57,410 bases of DNA. Source: a virus. Below the pieces are notes generated by a model, which saw only the letters and a list, made by a program, of their open reading frames with translations, searched no databases and was not told the origin of the DNA. Of this stretch, positions 17,473 to 26,257 are shown piece by piece. The stretch spans positions 1 through 57,410 of the IMG/VR virus record IMGVR_UViG_3300037088_000263. One strand, given 5' to 3'. The position numbers and the translations under genes are program-made. Numbering within the stretch: position 1 is the first letter of the stretch; each line of letters begins with the position of its first letter.

Positions 17473-18057
17473 CTACGCTGCCGGAGGCGCTGGAGTCGCA
17501 GGAGCCACCGGCCCAACAGCGGCGCCAATGGCCTTCATCCCTTCCACTACGGTCTTTACGGTCGCCCCCACGGTCGTAACGATGGTCGGCGAAAGCGGTT
17601 GCTTTCCCTGCGAAGTCAAAATGGAATTGATGGCGGTGAAGGTGGCGTTCGTGCCAGCCGTCACAACCGCTGCCTTCTGTTCGCCCGTCATGGGCGTAGT
17701 GAAGGTGTTGCTTATAGCCTCGATCCCGACCGCAGCCGCATTGGCCTGCGTCATCATCCCAGCGATGGCGGCACCATCGGTGCCCCCAACTGCCGCAGCC
17801 ACGATGGGAGCGGCGAGTTGATCCGCCACTTCCACCGCATGTAAGATTGTCAAGAAACTCGTTAACCAACTCATCGTTTGCCTCTCGGGTACAATGTACC
17901 CCGGAATACGCCACGTCTCCGGGTGGCTCCGCGCCAACGATACCGCGTTGGCTCGGTTGATGAACTTCCACTCATCGTACAGGCCGAGACCGTAGGGCGC
18001 GTCGGTGATGCTGTAAACGGCCTGCCTGCCTCGGTAGGTTTCAATCAGTACCTCCAC
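17473..18057 (-). CDS. Hypothetical protein, 194 aa (possibly two fused parts)
   Basis: Residues 1-60 (IETYRGRQAVYSITDAPYGL then GLYDEWKFINRAN) are basic and aromatic. Residues 62-194 are Ala/Thr/Val rich with a helix (MSWLTSFLTILHAVEVADQL). A GAGAGG ribosome site 7 nt before the internal ATG at 17874 suggests the second part can be made alone. The second part could associate with membrane. Position near the lysis candidates makes a lysis-accessory role possible, but this is inference. Confidence 0.5.
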   Translation of the reverse strand: MEVLIETYRGRQAVYSITDAPYGLGLYDEWKFINRANAVSLARSHPETWRIPGYIVPERQTMSWLTSFLTILHAVEVADQLAAPIVAAAVGGTDGAAIAGMMTQANAAAVGIEAISNTFTTPMTGEQKAAVVTAGTNATFTAINSILTSQGKQPLSPTIVTTVGATVKTVVEGMKAIGAAVGPVAPATPAPPAA

Positions 18058-18059
18058 GA

Positions 18060-18500
18060 TTACCCCGGCAGCTTCGCTGTCGGGAACGCGGCATGGAAGA
18101 GCGCCAGCACCATCAAATACGTCAGGTGAGCCTCATCAGGCGGCAGGTTGGTTGTTGCGGCGATGCCGCCGCTCGGGATCACTGGCACGGTAGACTGCAC
18201 CAGATCGGCCAACGGGGGCACGAATGGCACCATCGTGTCGTTGCCCTGATCGTCCACCACTTCCATGAGAGGCTTGGTGGGCGCCGGGACGGTGACGCCC
18301 TTAGTAATCTGCGCTTGAGAGTTCGCCAGGTTCAGGTTGTACAGCGTCAGGTTGTGAGCGTTGTTGGTAGCGGCGTTCTGCTGCTTGCCGAGTATGGCAG
18401 CTACTGTAGCATAAGCGTCGCCGTCGAAAATAGAAACCGTGACTGAATTTCCGCTGGCATCCTTGTAGGTCAGCGAGCCGTCTGGATTTGTTACGATCAT
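18060..18500 (-). CDS. Hypothetical virion protein, 146 aa
   Basis: A strong ribosome site (AAGGAGAAAACGA) precedes the ATG at 18500. A TATACT -10-like box is at 18549-18544 on this strand with a poor -35. The protein starts with a beta segment (IVTNPDGSLTYKDASGNSVT) and later has a Pro-rich middle. No family recognised. Confidence 0.55.
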   Translation of the reverse strand: MIVTNPDGSLTYKDASGNSVTVSIFDGDAYATVAAILGKQQNAATNNAHNLTLYNLNLANSQAQITKGVTVPAPTKPLMEVVDDQGNDTMVPFVPPLADLVQSTVPVIPSGGIAATTNLPPDEAHLTYLMVLALFHAAFPTAKLPG

Positions 18501-18590
18501 TCGTTTTCTCCTTGCCCTTTTTGTCCGCTGGGCGACTGTTTGAAGTATACGCCTACCGCACAGAAACAGAAAGGGCGAGCCCGAAAGCTG

Positions 18591-18854
18591 CTATTTGTCG
18601 GGAGGGTCAACCGGCGTCGGCGGTACCGAGCTTGCCACATGGGTATCCGTGACCGTCGTAGTGCCGGGTGGCGCGACCTTCTGCGGGTTCAGGTGCAGCA
18701 GGAGAGCGCCAACGAACCCGGAGAGCAACGACACGAAGGTCTGATACGTCTGACCGTCGCTGGGTCGAAGCCACACCACCAGCAGAGTGATCCCGGCGAA
18801 GAACACCGTGAAGAACCCAAGAACCAGGATGGCCTTGTCTTCGCGCCAGTTCAA
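18591..18854 (-). CDS. Holin-like membrane protein, 87 aa
   Basis: There are two hydrophobic segments: AILVLGFFTVFFAGITLLVV (residues ~8-28) and FVSLLSGFVGALLLHL (~40-55). A Pro/Thr-rich polar tail follows. The size and topology suit a class II holin. It follows another small membrane gene by 4 nt. Which of the two is holin and which antiholin cannot be told. Confidence 0.55.
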   Translation of the reverse strand: MNWREDKAILVLGFFTVFFAGITLLVVWLRPSDGQTYQTFVSLLSGFVGALLLHLNPQKVAPPGTTTVTDTHVASSVPPTPVDPPDK

Positions 18855-18858
18855 GGCA

Positions 18859-19050
18859 TCACCTATGGAACAGTGGCGTGTGCATCGTGCCGGCCTGCCC
18901 CAGCACGAGGTACAGCAGCACGATCAGACAAACCGCGCCCCACACCCACTTTACGGGAACCGGGAACCCGGCCCGGTCGCAAATCCAGAAGCCGCCCCAT
19001 ACCACGAAGCACACGACCACCAGCACAACCAACAGCGTGAGGAGGTCCAT
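18859..19050 (-). CDS. Holin-like membrane protein, 63 aa
   Basis: There are two membrane segments: LLTLLVVLVVVCFVVWGGFW (residues ~3-22) and VWGAVCLIVLLYLVL (~36-50). A short basic/aromatic end follows. It is a typical small phage holin or antiholin layout. It is paired with the 87-aa membrane protein immediately downstream. Confidence 0.55.
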   Translation of the reverse strand: MDLLTLLVVLVVVCFVVWGGFWICDRAGFPVPVKWVWGAVCLIVLLYLVLGQAGTMHTPLFHR

Positions 19051-19052
19051 GA

Positions 19053-19361
19053 CTAACCCCGCACCGATGTGCCGCTCGGGAACGAACCGTGCTTGCCCGC
19101 GATGTTCTGCGTGTCTTCCGTGATTTGGAATTTCACCGGAGCGCCGGCAGTCGTCGCGCCGGGTTCCTTGTACGGAGCCGACTGCATCGGGCTGGAAAGC
19201 TGTCCCGCCGCCGCGCCCTTCAGTGCCTCCATCCCGTCCTTGTCGCCGGGTTGATTGCCGCCCGCTGCCGGGTTCGGGGCCACGGCGGGACGAGACCCCA
19301 TCGGGCTATCCAGCCCGTTTCCAATCGACGTTCCCTTGAATTCTGAAAACTGATTTGCCAT
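19053..19361 (-). CDS. Hypothetical protein, 102 aa, Gly/Ala/Pro rich
   Basis: A low-complexity, soluble, probably disordered product without Cys. It lies between the coiled-coil membrane protein and the holin-like pair. It has no recognisable motif and could be a virion or lysis accessory. Confidence 0.5.
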   Translation of the reverse strand: MANQFSEFKGTSIGNGLDSPMGSRPAVAPNPAAGGNQPGDKDGMEALKGAAAGQLSSPMQSAPYKEPGATTAGAPVKFQITEDTQNIAGKHGSFPSGTSVRG

Positions 19362-19402
19362 ATGGCCTCCTGTTTGAGTCTACACCTAGCTATGCCGCAA
19401 GG

Positions 19403-20026
19403 CTACCCAGTGAGTCCTTCCCGTTCGTCCGCGTGCCCTTTTGCTTCCGACAATCTGGCAATCTGGGTAGTCATTCCGTTTGTGTGATCGTTCAAAACCT
19501 TCATTTCACGGCCCCGTCGCCTTTCTCTCCAGTATGCCAGCAGGGCATTTAGGCCGAGAAGAAGAACCGCTACCAACACTCCGCTCCCGATTCCTCGAAA
19601 CCATCCCATCATCGCCTCCCGGTCGGCCTTGCGTTCGGCTTCGCGCGCTGCCTTCTCGTCTTTAATCGCCTGCATGTCTTGTTTCAATCGCGCGATATCG
19701 GCAGCCTCGACTTCCGGCTGGAGCGCGTCGATCTCCGTACGGTGGAGGTCGAGGCGGTGGCTGAGGTCCACCCGCAGGTCGTCCACAGCTTGCCGTGTTG
19801 CTGCTTCCTGCACTTCAAGCCTCTCAACTTTGTCGATTAGCTTGTTGTGCTGATCTATCATCACTTCAGCGATTGGCTTGCCAGATATCTGCGCGTAAGT
19901 GCGCGGGTCCAGAGCCTCTTTCGGTCGCGCCCCTGGAGCCTGCGCCAGATTCAATAGAGGCAACAGGAGAACAAATAGTAAAGGCAGGCAGGCCACCACA
20001 ACTGTTTTTCTGTCCCTGGGATTCAT
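19403..20026 (-). CDS. Spanin-like or lysis-associated coiled-coil membrane protein, 207 aa
   Basis: An N-terminal hydrophobic segment (TVVVACLPLLFVLLLPLLNL, residues ~8-28) looks like a signal anchor. Residues ~55-140 form a charged coiled coil. A second membrane segment (VLVAVLLLGLNALLAYW, ~150-167) is followed by a basic cytoplasmic tail. Two membrane ends joined by a periplasmic coiled coil recall unimolecular spanins, but no lipobox Cys is seen. It sits beside the two holin-like genes. Confidence 0.5.
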   Translation of the reverse strand: MNPRDRKTVVVACLPLLFVLLLPLLNLAQAPGARPKEALDPRTYAQISGKPIAEVMIDQHNKLIDKVERLEVQEAATRQAVDDLRVDLSHRLDLHRTEIDALQPEVEAADIARLKQDMQAIKDEKAAREAERKADREAMMGWFRGIGSGVLVAVLLLGLNALLAYWRERRRGREMKVLNDHTNGMTTQIARLSEAKGHADEREGLTG

Positions 20027-20030
20027 ATGT

Positions 20031-21014
20031 TTAGTCGATCAGAAAGATTTCGTGGGATTGCAGATAGTTGGAATCCAGGGGTCCGCTGTATGTCGGTCCG
20101 GTCTCTTCGTTGCTGATGCGAGAGTCCATGAAACTGTTGTCGTCCAACTGCGCCCGGTTGAGCAAGTCCCGGTACTCCGCATCCACCCGCGTCAGCGCGT
20201 TCAGGTGGTACGCCTTCGTCTTGATATCCACGTCGGGTTGGTTGGCGACAAGCTCGTGGCCGTAGTGCCTAGCCCGAGCCATAATGAGTTGGTCGGGAAT
20301 CTGCGGCGGCAGAACGTCGGTCGGCTTCACCGCATCACCCTTCGTCATGTACTCCCACAAGTAGCCGATTTGCTGCACCGGACCCGGCCACGCTTCGAAC
20401 CTCGGGCGCTGTTGCGTGTCCCCCGGCATCAGCACGTAGTCGTGCGCCGCCATCCAAATCGGAATCGAGAAGTTCTGCCGGTTCGGGTCCACCCGATCTA
20501 CTTCCTTCTGCGTGCGGAAGAGATTGCGGTACCGGAAGCGGTACATATTCACGGGGTCCACCATCGAAAGCGACCGCTTGAAGTCCACGGAAGGAGTCGG
20601 AATGTACGGCTGGTAGATCATGTACGAACTGGCGGCGGAACCCTTCTCGGCATACGGGCGGTCAAGAGTGATGGTGGAGACCCCATCGTACGCGATGATG
20701 TTGTAGATGGGACCGCCTGTGACGCGGAACTGACGGAGAGTAAGGGGAAGTGCAGGAGGCGCGGGAAAGGCGACCGCCAGCCAGAGAGGGGACGCTGTAG
20801 CGTCAGCCACAACGGTATTCGTGAACTGCGTAGTTTGAACCGTGCCGCTGGTGATGATGGAAGGCGCGAACCACGATCCGTTGGCCTTCAGGAAAGACCA
20901 CTCGCGGGAGTCGCGGATGTCCTTATAGGCCCGCTGGACCAGGGGCAATGTGGCCAGCGGGTCTATTTGGGAGAACCAGGACTTCATTTCTGCCGCGAAT
21001 TGTGCCAGTTGCAT
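20031..21014 (-). CDS. Head-to-tail connector-like protein, 327 aa
   Basis: The first helices (AQFAAEMKSWFSQIDPLATL then PLVQRAYKDIRDSREWSFLK) and the later RYRNLFRTQKEVDRVDP segment resemble phage adaptor/gatekeeper proteins. These often begin with a helical bundle followed by a beta domain. No signal peptide. It follows the spike operon and precedes the lysis genes. The family is inferred from shape and location. Confidence 0.5.
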   Translation of the reverse strand: MQLAQFAAEMKSWFSQIDPLATLPLVQRAYKDIRDSREWSFLKANGSWFAPSIITSGTVQTTQFTNTVVADATASPLWLAVAFPAPPALPLTLRQFRVTGGPIYNIIAYDGVSTITLDRPYAEKGSAASSYMIYQPYIPTPSVDFKRSLSMVDPVNMYRFRYRNLFRTQKEVDRVDPNRQNFSIPIWMAAHDYVLMPGDTQQRPRFEAWPGPVQQIGYLWEYMTKGDAVKPTDVLPPQIPDQLIMARARHYGHELVANQPDVDIKTKAYHLNALTRVDAEYRDLLNRAQLDDNSFMDSRISNEETGPTYSGPLDSNYLQSHEIFLID

Positions 21015-21026
21015 TTTGTGAATCTC

Positions 21027-24000
21027 CTATTGCATGTACCCCGTCATCATTCCCGTCGCGCGGCTGAACACTCCCGCCGCCCCAATCGTTATCGAAAAGC
21101 CGGTCGGCCCTGCGCTCCCCGCACCATTCGTCGCCGTCACGTTGATGGTGCTCGTGCCTGCTGTCGTCGGCGTGCCCGAGAGCAGTCCCCCGCTCGTGAA
21201 CGTCAACCCGCCCGGCACCGCGTCGTACGTCCAGGTGATCGGCGTGTCTCCCATCGCCTGGAACTGTGCCGAGTAGGGGATTCCTACCGTGCCTGATGTC
21301 AACGGGCTGGTTGTGGTGATCGTCGGGGGAGTGCCTGACAATCCACGGGGCAGGATGTCCCACTTCGGGTTGCTACTCCCACCCGTGTTGGGCACGTTGG
21401 CGTTGAGCCACGTCATCATGTTGCCCCCCGTGTAGGAACCATCCGAGTAAGCGTAAGCCCAACTCGCCATCCCCTTGAATATGTTGGCGTAGTCAGCCGG
21501 ACCTGGAGTGTGAGCGACCAGCCCGCTGTTGTTCCAAATGAAGTAGTTCCTGGTATTCAACGGCGCGTAGTGAAGAACGCCGGCCGTGGTACCCCAGCCC
21601 GTAAGCGGCACGCCAGCCTGATGCTCCGCAAGGGTGTCGGAGTCGATCATGTACGGGTTGGAGTTAGGGTTCAGAACCAGATTGATCCATGCTTTAGCCG
21701 AATAAGAAAGTAGTGACTCGAACGAGAATCCTTGATCTTTGCCGTGGCCCCACGCTGCGTATAGGAAGCCCATCATCCACAGCTTTCCGCATGTCGTGGT
21801 GCCGTCGTAGTTTACCGTCCAGGGCGCAGCGCATTGATCCGCGGTTCCCCCGGTAGGCCACCCGAGCGGAGAGACATGTGGCGCGGCCTGCTCGGGTTCA
21901 GTCGCAGTTGTCTGGTTTCCCCAACACCATTTATCTGTCGTAGTGCTGGCGTTGTACCCAGCGCAAGTCGGGTCTGACGGCGGGTATGCCCCGGTCGTGA
22001 TGTTGTACCGGCCCTCGGAAATCTGGATGAAGTTGTTCACAATGCCGGTGAAGTAGGATTTTTCCGCTGTCCCGTCTGGAGTAGAAATCGCCGCCTGAAT
22101 TGCGGATCGCAAGGTCCAAGCATTTCCCCGCGCCTGTAGTCCTACAGCGCCCAGGTATCCCCAGGCACCGGCCCTTCCGTTGATAGAGCGATCCGGGTTG
22201 ATCGGGATTTGGTTATAGGAGTTCCATGCTAGCATCTCCTGAAGCGGGTACCAGTCGCCCGTCATCAGGTACTCGAAATATCCGTAAGACGGCTGATGGG
22301 CAGCGTCATAGACCCACCCGTGCGATGTACTCCGAGGCGCGGCATAGGTAACGTCGTCGGAACCCGTTGTGACGTTGAACCTCATGGTAGGGCGCGCAAT
22401 GACGGACACCGGATGCCCGAAGGCATTAATCGTGTTTGTCGGCGCATCGAACCATCTGCCAGTCGCGCTCTCCCACAGATGGATCGGCACGAGGCCACTA
22501 CAATTTAGCGTCTGCGTTACCGGCCCATTGAATGAGGTATTGTCTACGGACGGGTTGGACATTCCGTACAACCACCGTACTTGCCATGCGGGGATAATTC
22601 CGATAGGATCGGTGGTAGTCTGCCCGGTGGTACCCATGTCCTTCGGAAATCCTCCCGTCACGGTCTGCGTGACCACTTGGCTAGTCGCCGGGTCACACTG
22701 GTCCGTGACAACCCCACCAAACATGTTTCCAGTCCAGGTGCTTGCGTCGGCTGCAATGGAGGCCGCCGTTACCGTCCCCGTCGTATCGTAGTTTGGAATC
22801 AGCCCAGTGCTCTCCAGGTACGCAAAGCCGTGATCGAATTTTACGTCACCCAAAGCTGTGCCGCTCCAGTAAGTCTTACGCCACCGCGTCATCGCATAGT
22901 GGGGAAACGCCGCATGGGAATATTTGGTGGTCCCATTTCCGCTGTCTCCGAAGATCGTGATGGCGTATCGTTGGTCTTGCAGAGCTGTAGTCCAATCGTC
23001 CGTGAGGACGTAATCGACCTTCACTCCGCCCGTATATCCGGCGAAGAACGTCAAAACAAAGACCGGATGCAGGCTCTTGAGCGTAGTGTCACTTGCCCAT
23101 GTAGCCGTACCGTTCGGGAACCCGCCGATTTCCAATGGACAGAATGGAAGGTTCGCACTCCCTTGAGTACTTGGGACAATCGCCGCTCCCCCATTCGAGA
23201 CAGACAACTGGAACGTGTTGGCAGCCGGATTCACAACGTAATAAGTCTGACTGTTTGTAAAACCTGAAGGGGGGCTGCAATAAGTATTGTTGACCCTAAG
23301 GGTGACGAGTGCACCGGCTTGCAGTGTGTGCCCGTTGGACGTGATTGTTCCATCTGTGGTGTTCACAGCAGTAGATGCCAGATTCACCGTACAGTTTCCC
23401 GAGCAGGTGTATCCAAAATCATTGGACCGTGCGGATGTCCGGTCCTCCAGGATGACTTGTGTGACAACAGGACCCTGTAGCCAATAGCGCACACCAAGCG
23501 AGTTTGGGTCGGTGCTGATCGACGATGCCGCGTTCAAAATGGTACGGGCGTCTGCCGTCTTCGTGACGCTGGACGCAACCGTCTGGATCTCCGCATCCCA
23601 GGAACGCGCAAGAAGATCGGTCTTGGACAAGTAGCCGGTGTTGTTCCCAGTGCTCTGATTCTGAAAAGTGACCGTGATGCTACCGCTTGCCACAATCGTG
23701 GAAACAAAACTGACCATCGCCTGCTTCACACTGTTATCAGGCCACCGGGTTTTCACGTCGCACTGCGTAGGCACAGGCACGCCATTGACCACGGCCTGGG
23801 CATACTGGGCGATGTCGCCCTGCTTGAAGGTCCGAAAGATCATATTGGGCCGGTTTGTCTGCGTGGAGCCGGACACGTCCGTGAGCACGGCTGGCGCGAG
23901 AGGGGTGCCCGTCGCGTCACCGGGGATTGTGGCTAAGTTGGTCGGCTCCGCTGGCTCCCAGGTGAATCCTACAGGCTCGTTGAATGTGATGAGCCAGTTG

Positions 24001-25202
24001 GAAAGCGTGTCTCCATTCCAGCCTACCGTCACGTCGGAATCTCGGATGTTGCCGCGTGGTCCGCCAGTTGGGCCGACCTTGGTAATGTCGGCGCCATAAT
24101 AAGCGTACTGAAGTTGGCATTGATTCGGAGAGCACATTGGCGTAGACGCCAGCGTGATAGTCAATGTGTCGGCAGAGGCCACTGTGACGTTGGTTACGGT
24201 AACCTTTGTCCCGGTCGTATCGGTGAAGTGGAATCCCCACGGGGAGCAACCCGCTCCACTTGGACAGTTCACGTCGCCGGATGGATTGGTAACGTTCGTA
24301 GTGTCGATGACCACCGGACCTACCGGGAGCCACAACCGCAGAGTCACCGCTGCTCCGGTGAGAGTAATGGCGCGTGGCGAGGTTGGCTTCCACCCTTTAT
24401 GTTGCCGCGCAATCCAATCCAACGCACGTCCCTGGTATTCTCCCAAGTTCTTGCTGCCACCCGCCGATAGGTGGCAGGGATTGTTTGGCGAGTAGTCCAT
24501 GGTGTACTTTGGGGTGCTGAGAAAGATCGTCCCATCCGCGTAGTGATCCATCGCGGCGTGCCATTGGCCAATTTGCGTAGAATCCCCGCTGCCGGTGTTT
24601 TTGCAGGTTGTCCAGGCGTTCATTTGATCGACTACTATCGGGATTAAGCCAGTCTGCCCGATGGCTGCGTTGATGTCAGTTTGCAGCGTGGATTGCCATT
24701 GCACGAGATCGGCTTCGTAAGTCGCCGGTGCCATCGGCCAATCTGACTCGCCGTGGGTGATGACGACGGACGGAACCCAGTACGTTCCAGGGATCGCCAG
24801 CACTTGGGTCTTGCCGTTTGTCACGCCCGTGATAAGGTTGTTGTATGGTGTGGTGCCCTGTTTGATCGTGGAATAGATCGCCCCGTCTACGCCGTACTTG
24901 TTCACCATGAACCTGCGCCCGCCGAGAGCGCTTGCCTGGTTACCGAGCGAAGTGGCCGGAGCTTCTCCGTCCTGGCCATTACCTGTAGTCGCGGGCTCCT
25001 GAAGGTTCGTCAGGCTCCCAGTAGGCGGAAACCCCGTCATCATGTAGTTGCCGTTGGTGGAAACGGAGCACGCCGGATATCCAGTCTCCCCGCAACGAGA
25101 GTAGTCACCCCGGCTCAAGCTCTGCCCGGTGGTTGGTATGTGATAGACGGTCTGGCCGATGCCCGCCAACGTGATAACAAAGAATACCACCAGGAATCTC
25201 AC
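21027..25202 (-). CDS. Signal-peptide tail spike with SGNH esterase domain, 1391 aa
   Basis: Residues 1-18 form a Sec signal peptide (RFLVVFFVITLAGIGQ). Residues ~20-270 are an SGNH/sialate-O-acetylesterase-like domain. The nucleophile Ser28 lies in TTGQSLSRG, HGESDW is at ~152, and the DxxH-equivalent NPCHLSAGG at ~242. Residues ~430-480 (GVPVPTQCDVKTRWPDNSVK) resemble the N-terminal RIFT barrel of YetA/PL26-type lyases, and ~750-1200 is aromatic and helical like their (alpha/alpha) barrel. The end is an Ig-like putative domain (TSGTVGIPYSAQFQAMGDTP). Likely a surface-glycan-degrading spike. The signal peptide is unexpected for a virion protein. Confidence 0.7.
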   Translation of the reverse strand: MRFLVVFFVITLAGIGQTVYHIPTTGQSLSRGDYSRCGETGYPACSVSTNGNYMMTGFPPTGSLTNLQEPATTGNGQDGEAPATSLGNQASALGGRRFMVNKYGVDGAIYSTIKQGTTPYNNLITGVTNGKTQVLAIPGTYWVPSVVITHGESDWPMAPATYEADLVQWQSTLQTDINAAIGQTGLIPIVVDQMNAWTTCKNTGSGDSTQIGQWHAAMDHYADGTIFLSTPKYTMDYSPNNPCHLSAGGSKNLGEYQGRALDWIARQHKGWKPTSPRAITLTGAAVTLRLWLPVGPVVIDTTNVTNPSGDVNCPSGAGCSPWGFHFTDTTGTKVTVTNVTVASADTLTITLASTPMCSPNQCQLQYAYYGADITKVGPTGGPRGNIRDSDVTVGWNGDTLSNWLITFNEPVGFTWEPAEPTNLATIPGDATGTPLAPAVLTDVSGSTQTNRPNMIFRTFKQGDIAQYAQAVVNGVPVPTQCDVKTRWPDNSVKQAMVSFVSTIVASGSITVTFQNQSTGNNTGYLSKTDLLARSWDAEIQTVASSVTKTADARTILNAASSISTDPNSLGVRYWLQGPVVTQVILEDRTSARSNDFGYTCSGNCTVNLASTAVNTTDGTITSNGHTLQAGALVTLRVNNTYCSPPSGFTNSQTYYVVNPAANTFQLSVSNGGAAIVPSTQGSANLPFCPLEIGGFPNGTATWASDTTLKSLHPVFVLTFFAGYTGGVKVDYVLTDDWTTALQDQRYAITIFGDSGNGTTKYSHAAFPHYAMTRWRKTYWSGTALGDVKFDHGFAYLESTGLIPNYDTTGTVTAASIAADASTWTGNMFGGVVTDQCDPATSQVVTQTVTGGFPKDMGTTGQTTTDPIGIIPAWQVRWLYGMSNPSVDNTSFNGPVTQTLNCSGLVPIHLWESATGRWFDAPTNTINAFGHPVSVIARPTMRFNVTTGSDDVTYAAPRSTSHGWVYDAAHQPSYGYFEYLMTGDWYPLQEMLAWNSYNQIPINPDRSINGRAGAWGYLGAVGLQARGNAWTLRSAIQAAISTPDGTAEKSYFTGIVNNFIQISEGRYNITTGAYPPSDPTCAGYNASTTTDKWCWGNQTTATEPEQAAPHVSPLGWPTGGTADQCAAPWTVNYDGTTTCGKLWMMGFLYAAWGHGKDQGFSFESLLSYSAKAWINLVLNPNSNPYMIDSDTLAEHQAGVPLTGWGTTAGVLHYAPLNTRNYFIWNNSGLVAHTPGPADYANIFKGMASWAYAYSDGSYTGGNMMTWLNANVPNTGGSSNPKWDILPRGLSGTPPTITTTSPLTSGTVGIPYSAQFQAMGDTPITWTYDAVPGGLTFTSGGLLSGTPTTAGTSTINVTATNGAGSAGPTGFSITIGAAGVFSRATGMMTGYMQ

Positions 25203-26257
25203 AGGCTACTTCCATACCATCTGACCCGCCGTATATTGGCAGGCGGCGTGTAGGTCAATTCCCACGCTCCAATGGTCGGAGCGGCTTGCCTCGTGTATCC
25301 GCCGATGTCCTTAGGCCCGTTGGTCGCGTCCAGAAACCCGTTCGCCGCCAAGTTGGTAGATGTGATCCCGATGAGATTCATACTGGCGGTCGCCGCGCTG
25401 GTAAACGGAGTCGCCGTGCTCCAGGTCACGTTGTATTGCTGATTGGTCCCGGGCAACCCCACAGCCAGGTTGGTGGCGTTGTATTTGCTCGCAGTGGCAT
25501 CCCAACTTCCGCTCGTCGCCGTAGAGAAACCGAAGATCGCCGTCGATTGCAGGATTGCCGATGACCCGGAAGACATCGTGATCCCTTCGGCAGAGGCACC
25601 CACATCGGCTGGTTTGACGATGCTGCACCCCAGCACCAGAGGCGTTCCGCTGATAAGGTAGAATCCCTTCCCCGTGCCATGCTGGATGGCGGCTATGTTG
25701 ATGAACTTCGCGCCCGTCGCATTATTCGCCTGAATCACACTCTCTGACCCGGCTGTCGTCACTTCAAGGATGAGGTCCTTTAGGGTGTTGTTGCTGTACG
25801 TGATTAGTGCTTCTGACGACCCAGTGCCCGTCGTCTTGATCTGCAACCGGCTGATGGTGAGGTAGGCGGCAACCGTTTTGATCCCGAACGTGCCGGTTAC
25901 GGCTGTCCGTATTCCTACGCCTTTGGTCTGGTCGTAGACCAGAGGATTAGTGCGGACTCCGGCGTTATCCTGAAACGACTGACCCGCCGCCGCCGTTATA
26001 GTGATGGTGTGGGTCGAATCGGTGGTGTGCGCGGAGAAGACCGGCACGGCGGCAAACTCAGAATCGTTGTAAAGCAAACAGACGTAGCTGTTCCCATCGG
26101 TCACAAGATTAGCCGGAATTGCTACTTCACAGGAATGAACGTCAGTATAGTTTCGGCTCGACGTGCCGACCGTAGCCGTGCAGGGCGTTCCGGTAAAGAG
26201 ACCCGCACAAGCTCCCCAGGAAGACGCCGACAAGAGGAATAAGAGAGGCAGTCTCAT
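25199..26257 (-). CDS. Signal-peptide beta-helix fibre-like protein, 352 aa
   Basis: A signal peptide (RLPLLFLLSASSWGACA) is followed by a Thr/Ser/Asn-rich right-handed beta-helix-like body (ITISRL-, ANNATGAKFINIAAIQ-type rungs). The C-terminus reads TIGAWELTYTPP, a common ending of parallel beta-helix surface proteins. It overlaps both neighbours by 4 nt. Probably a fibre or spike partner of the 1391-aa protein. Confidence 0.6.
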   Translation of the reverse strand: MRLPLLFLLSASSWGACAGLFTGTPCTATVGTSSRNYTDVHSCEVAIPANLVTDGNSYVCLLYNDSEFAAVPVFSAHTTDSTHTITITAAAGQSFQDNAGVRTNPLVYDQTKGVGIRTAVTGTFGIKTVAAYLTISRLQIKTTGTGSSEALITYSNNTLKDLILEVTTAGSESVIQANNATGAKFINIAAIQHGTGKGFYLISGTPLVLGCSIVKPADVGASAEGITMSSGSSAILQSTAIFGFSTATSGSWDATASKYNATNLAVGLPGTNQQYNVTWSTATPFTSAATASMNLIGITSTNLAANGFLDATNGPKDIGGYTRQAAPTIGAWELTYTPPANIRRVRWYGSSL

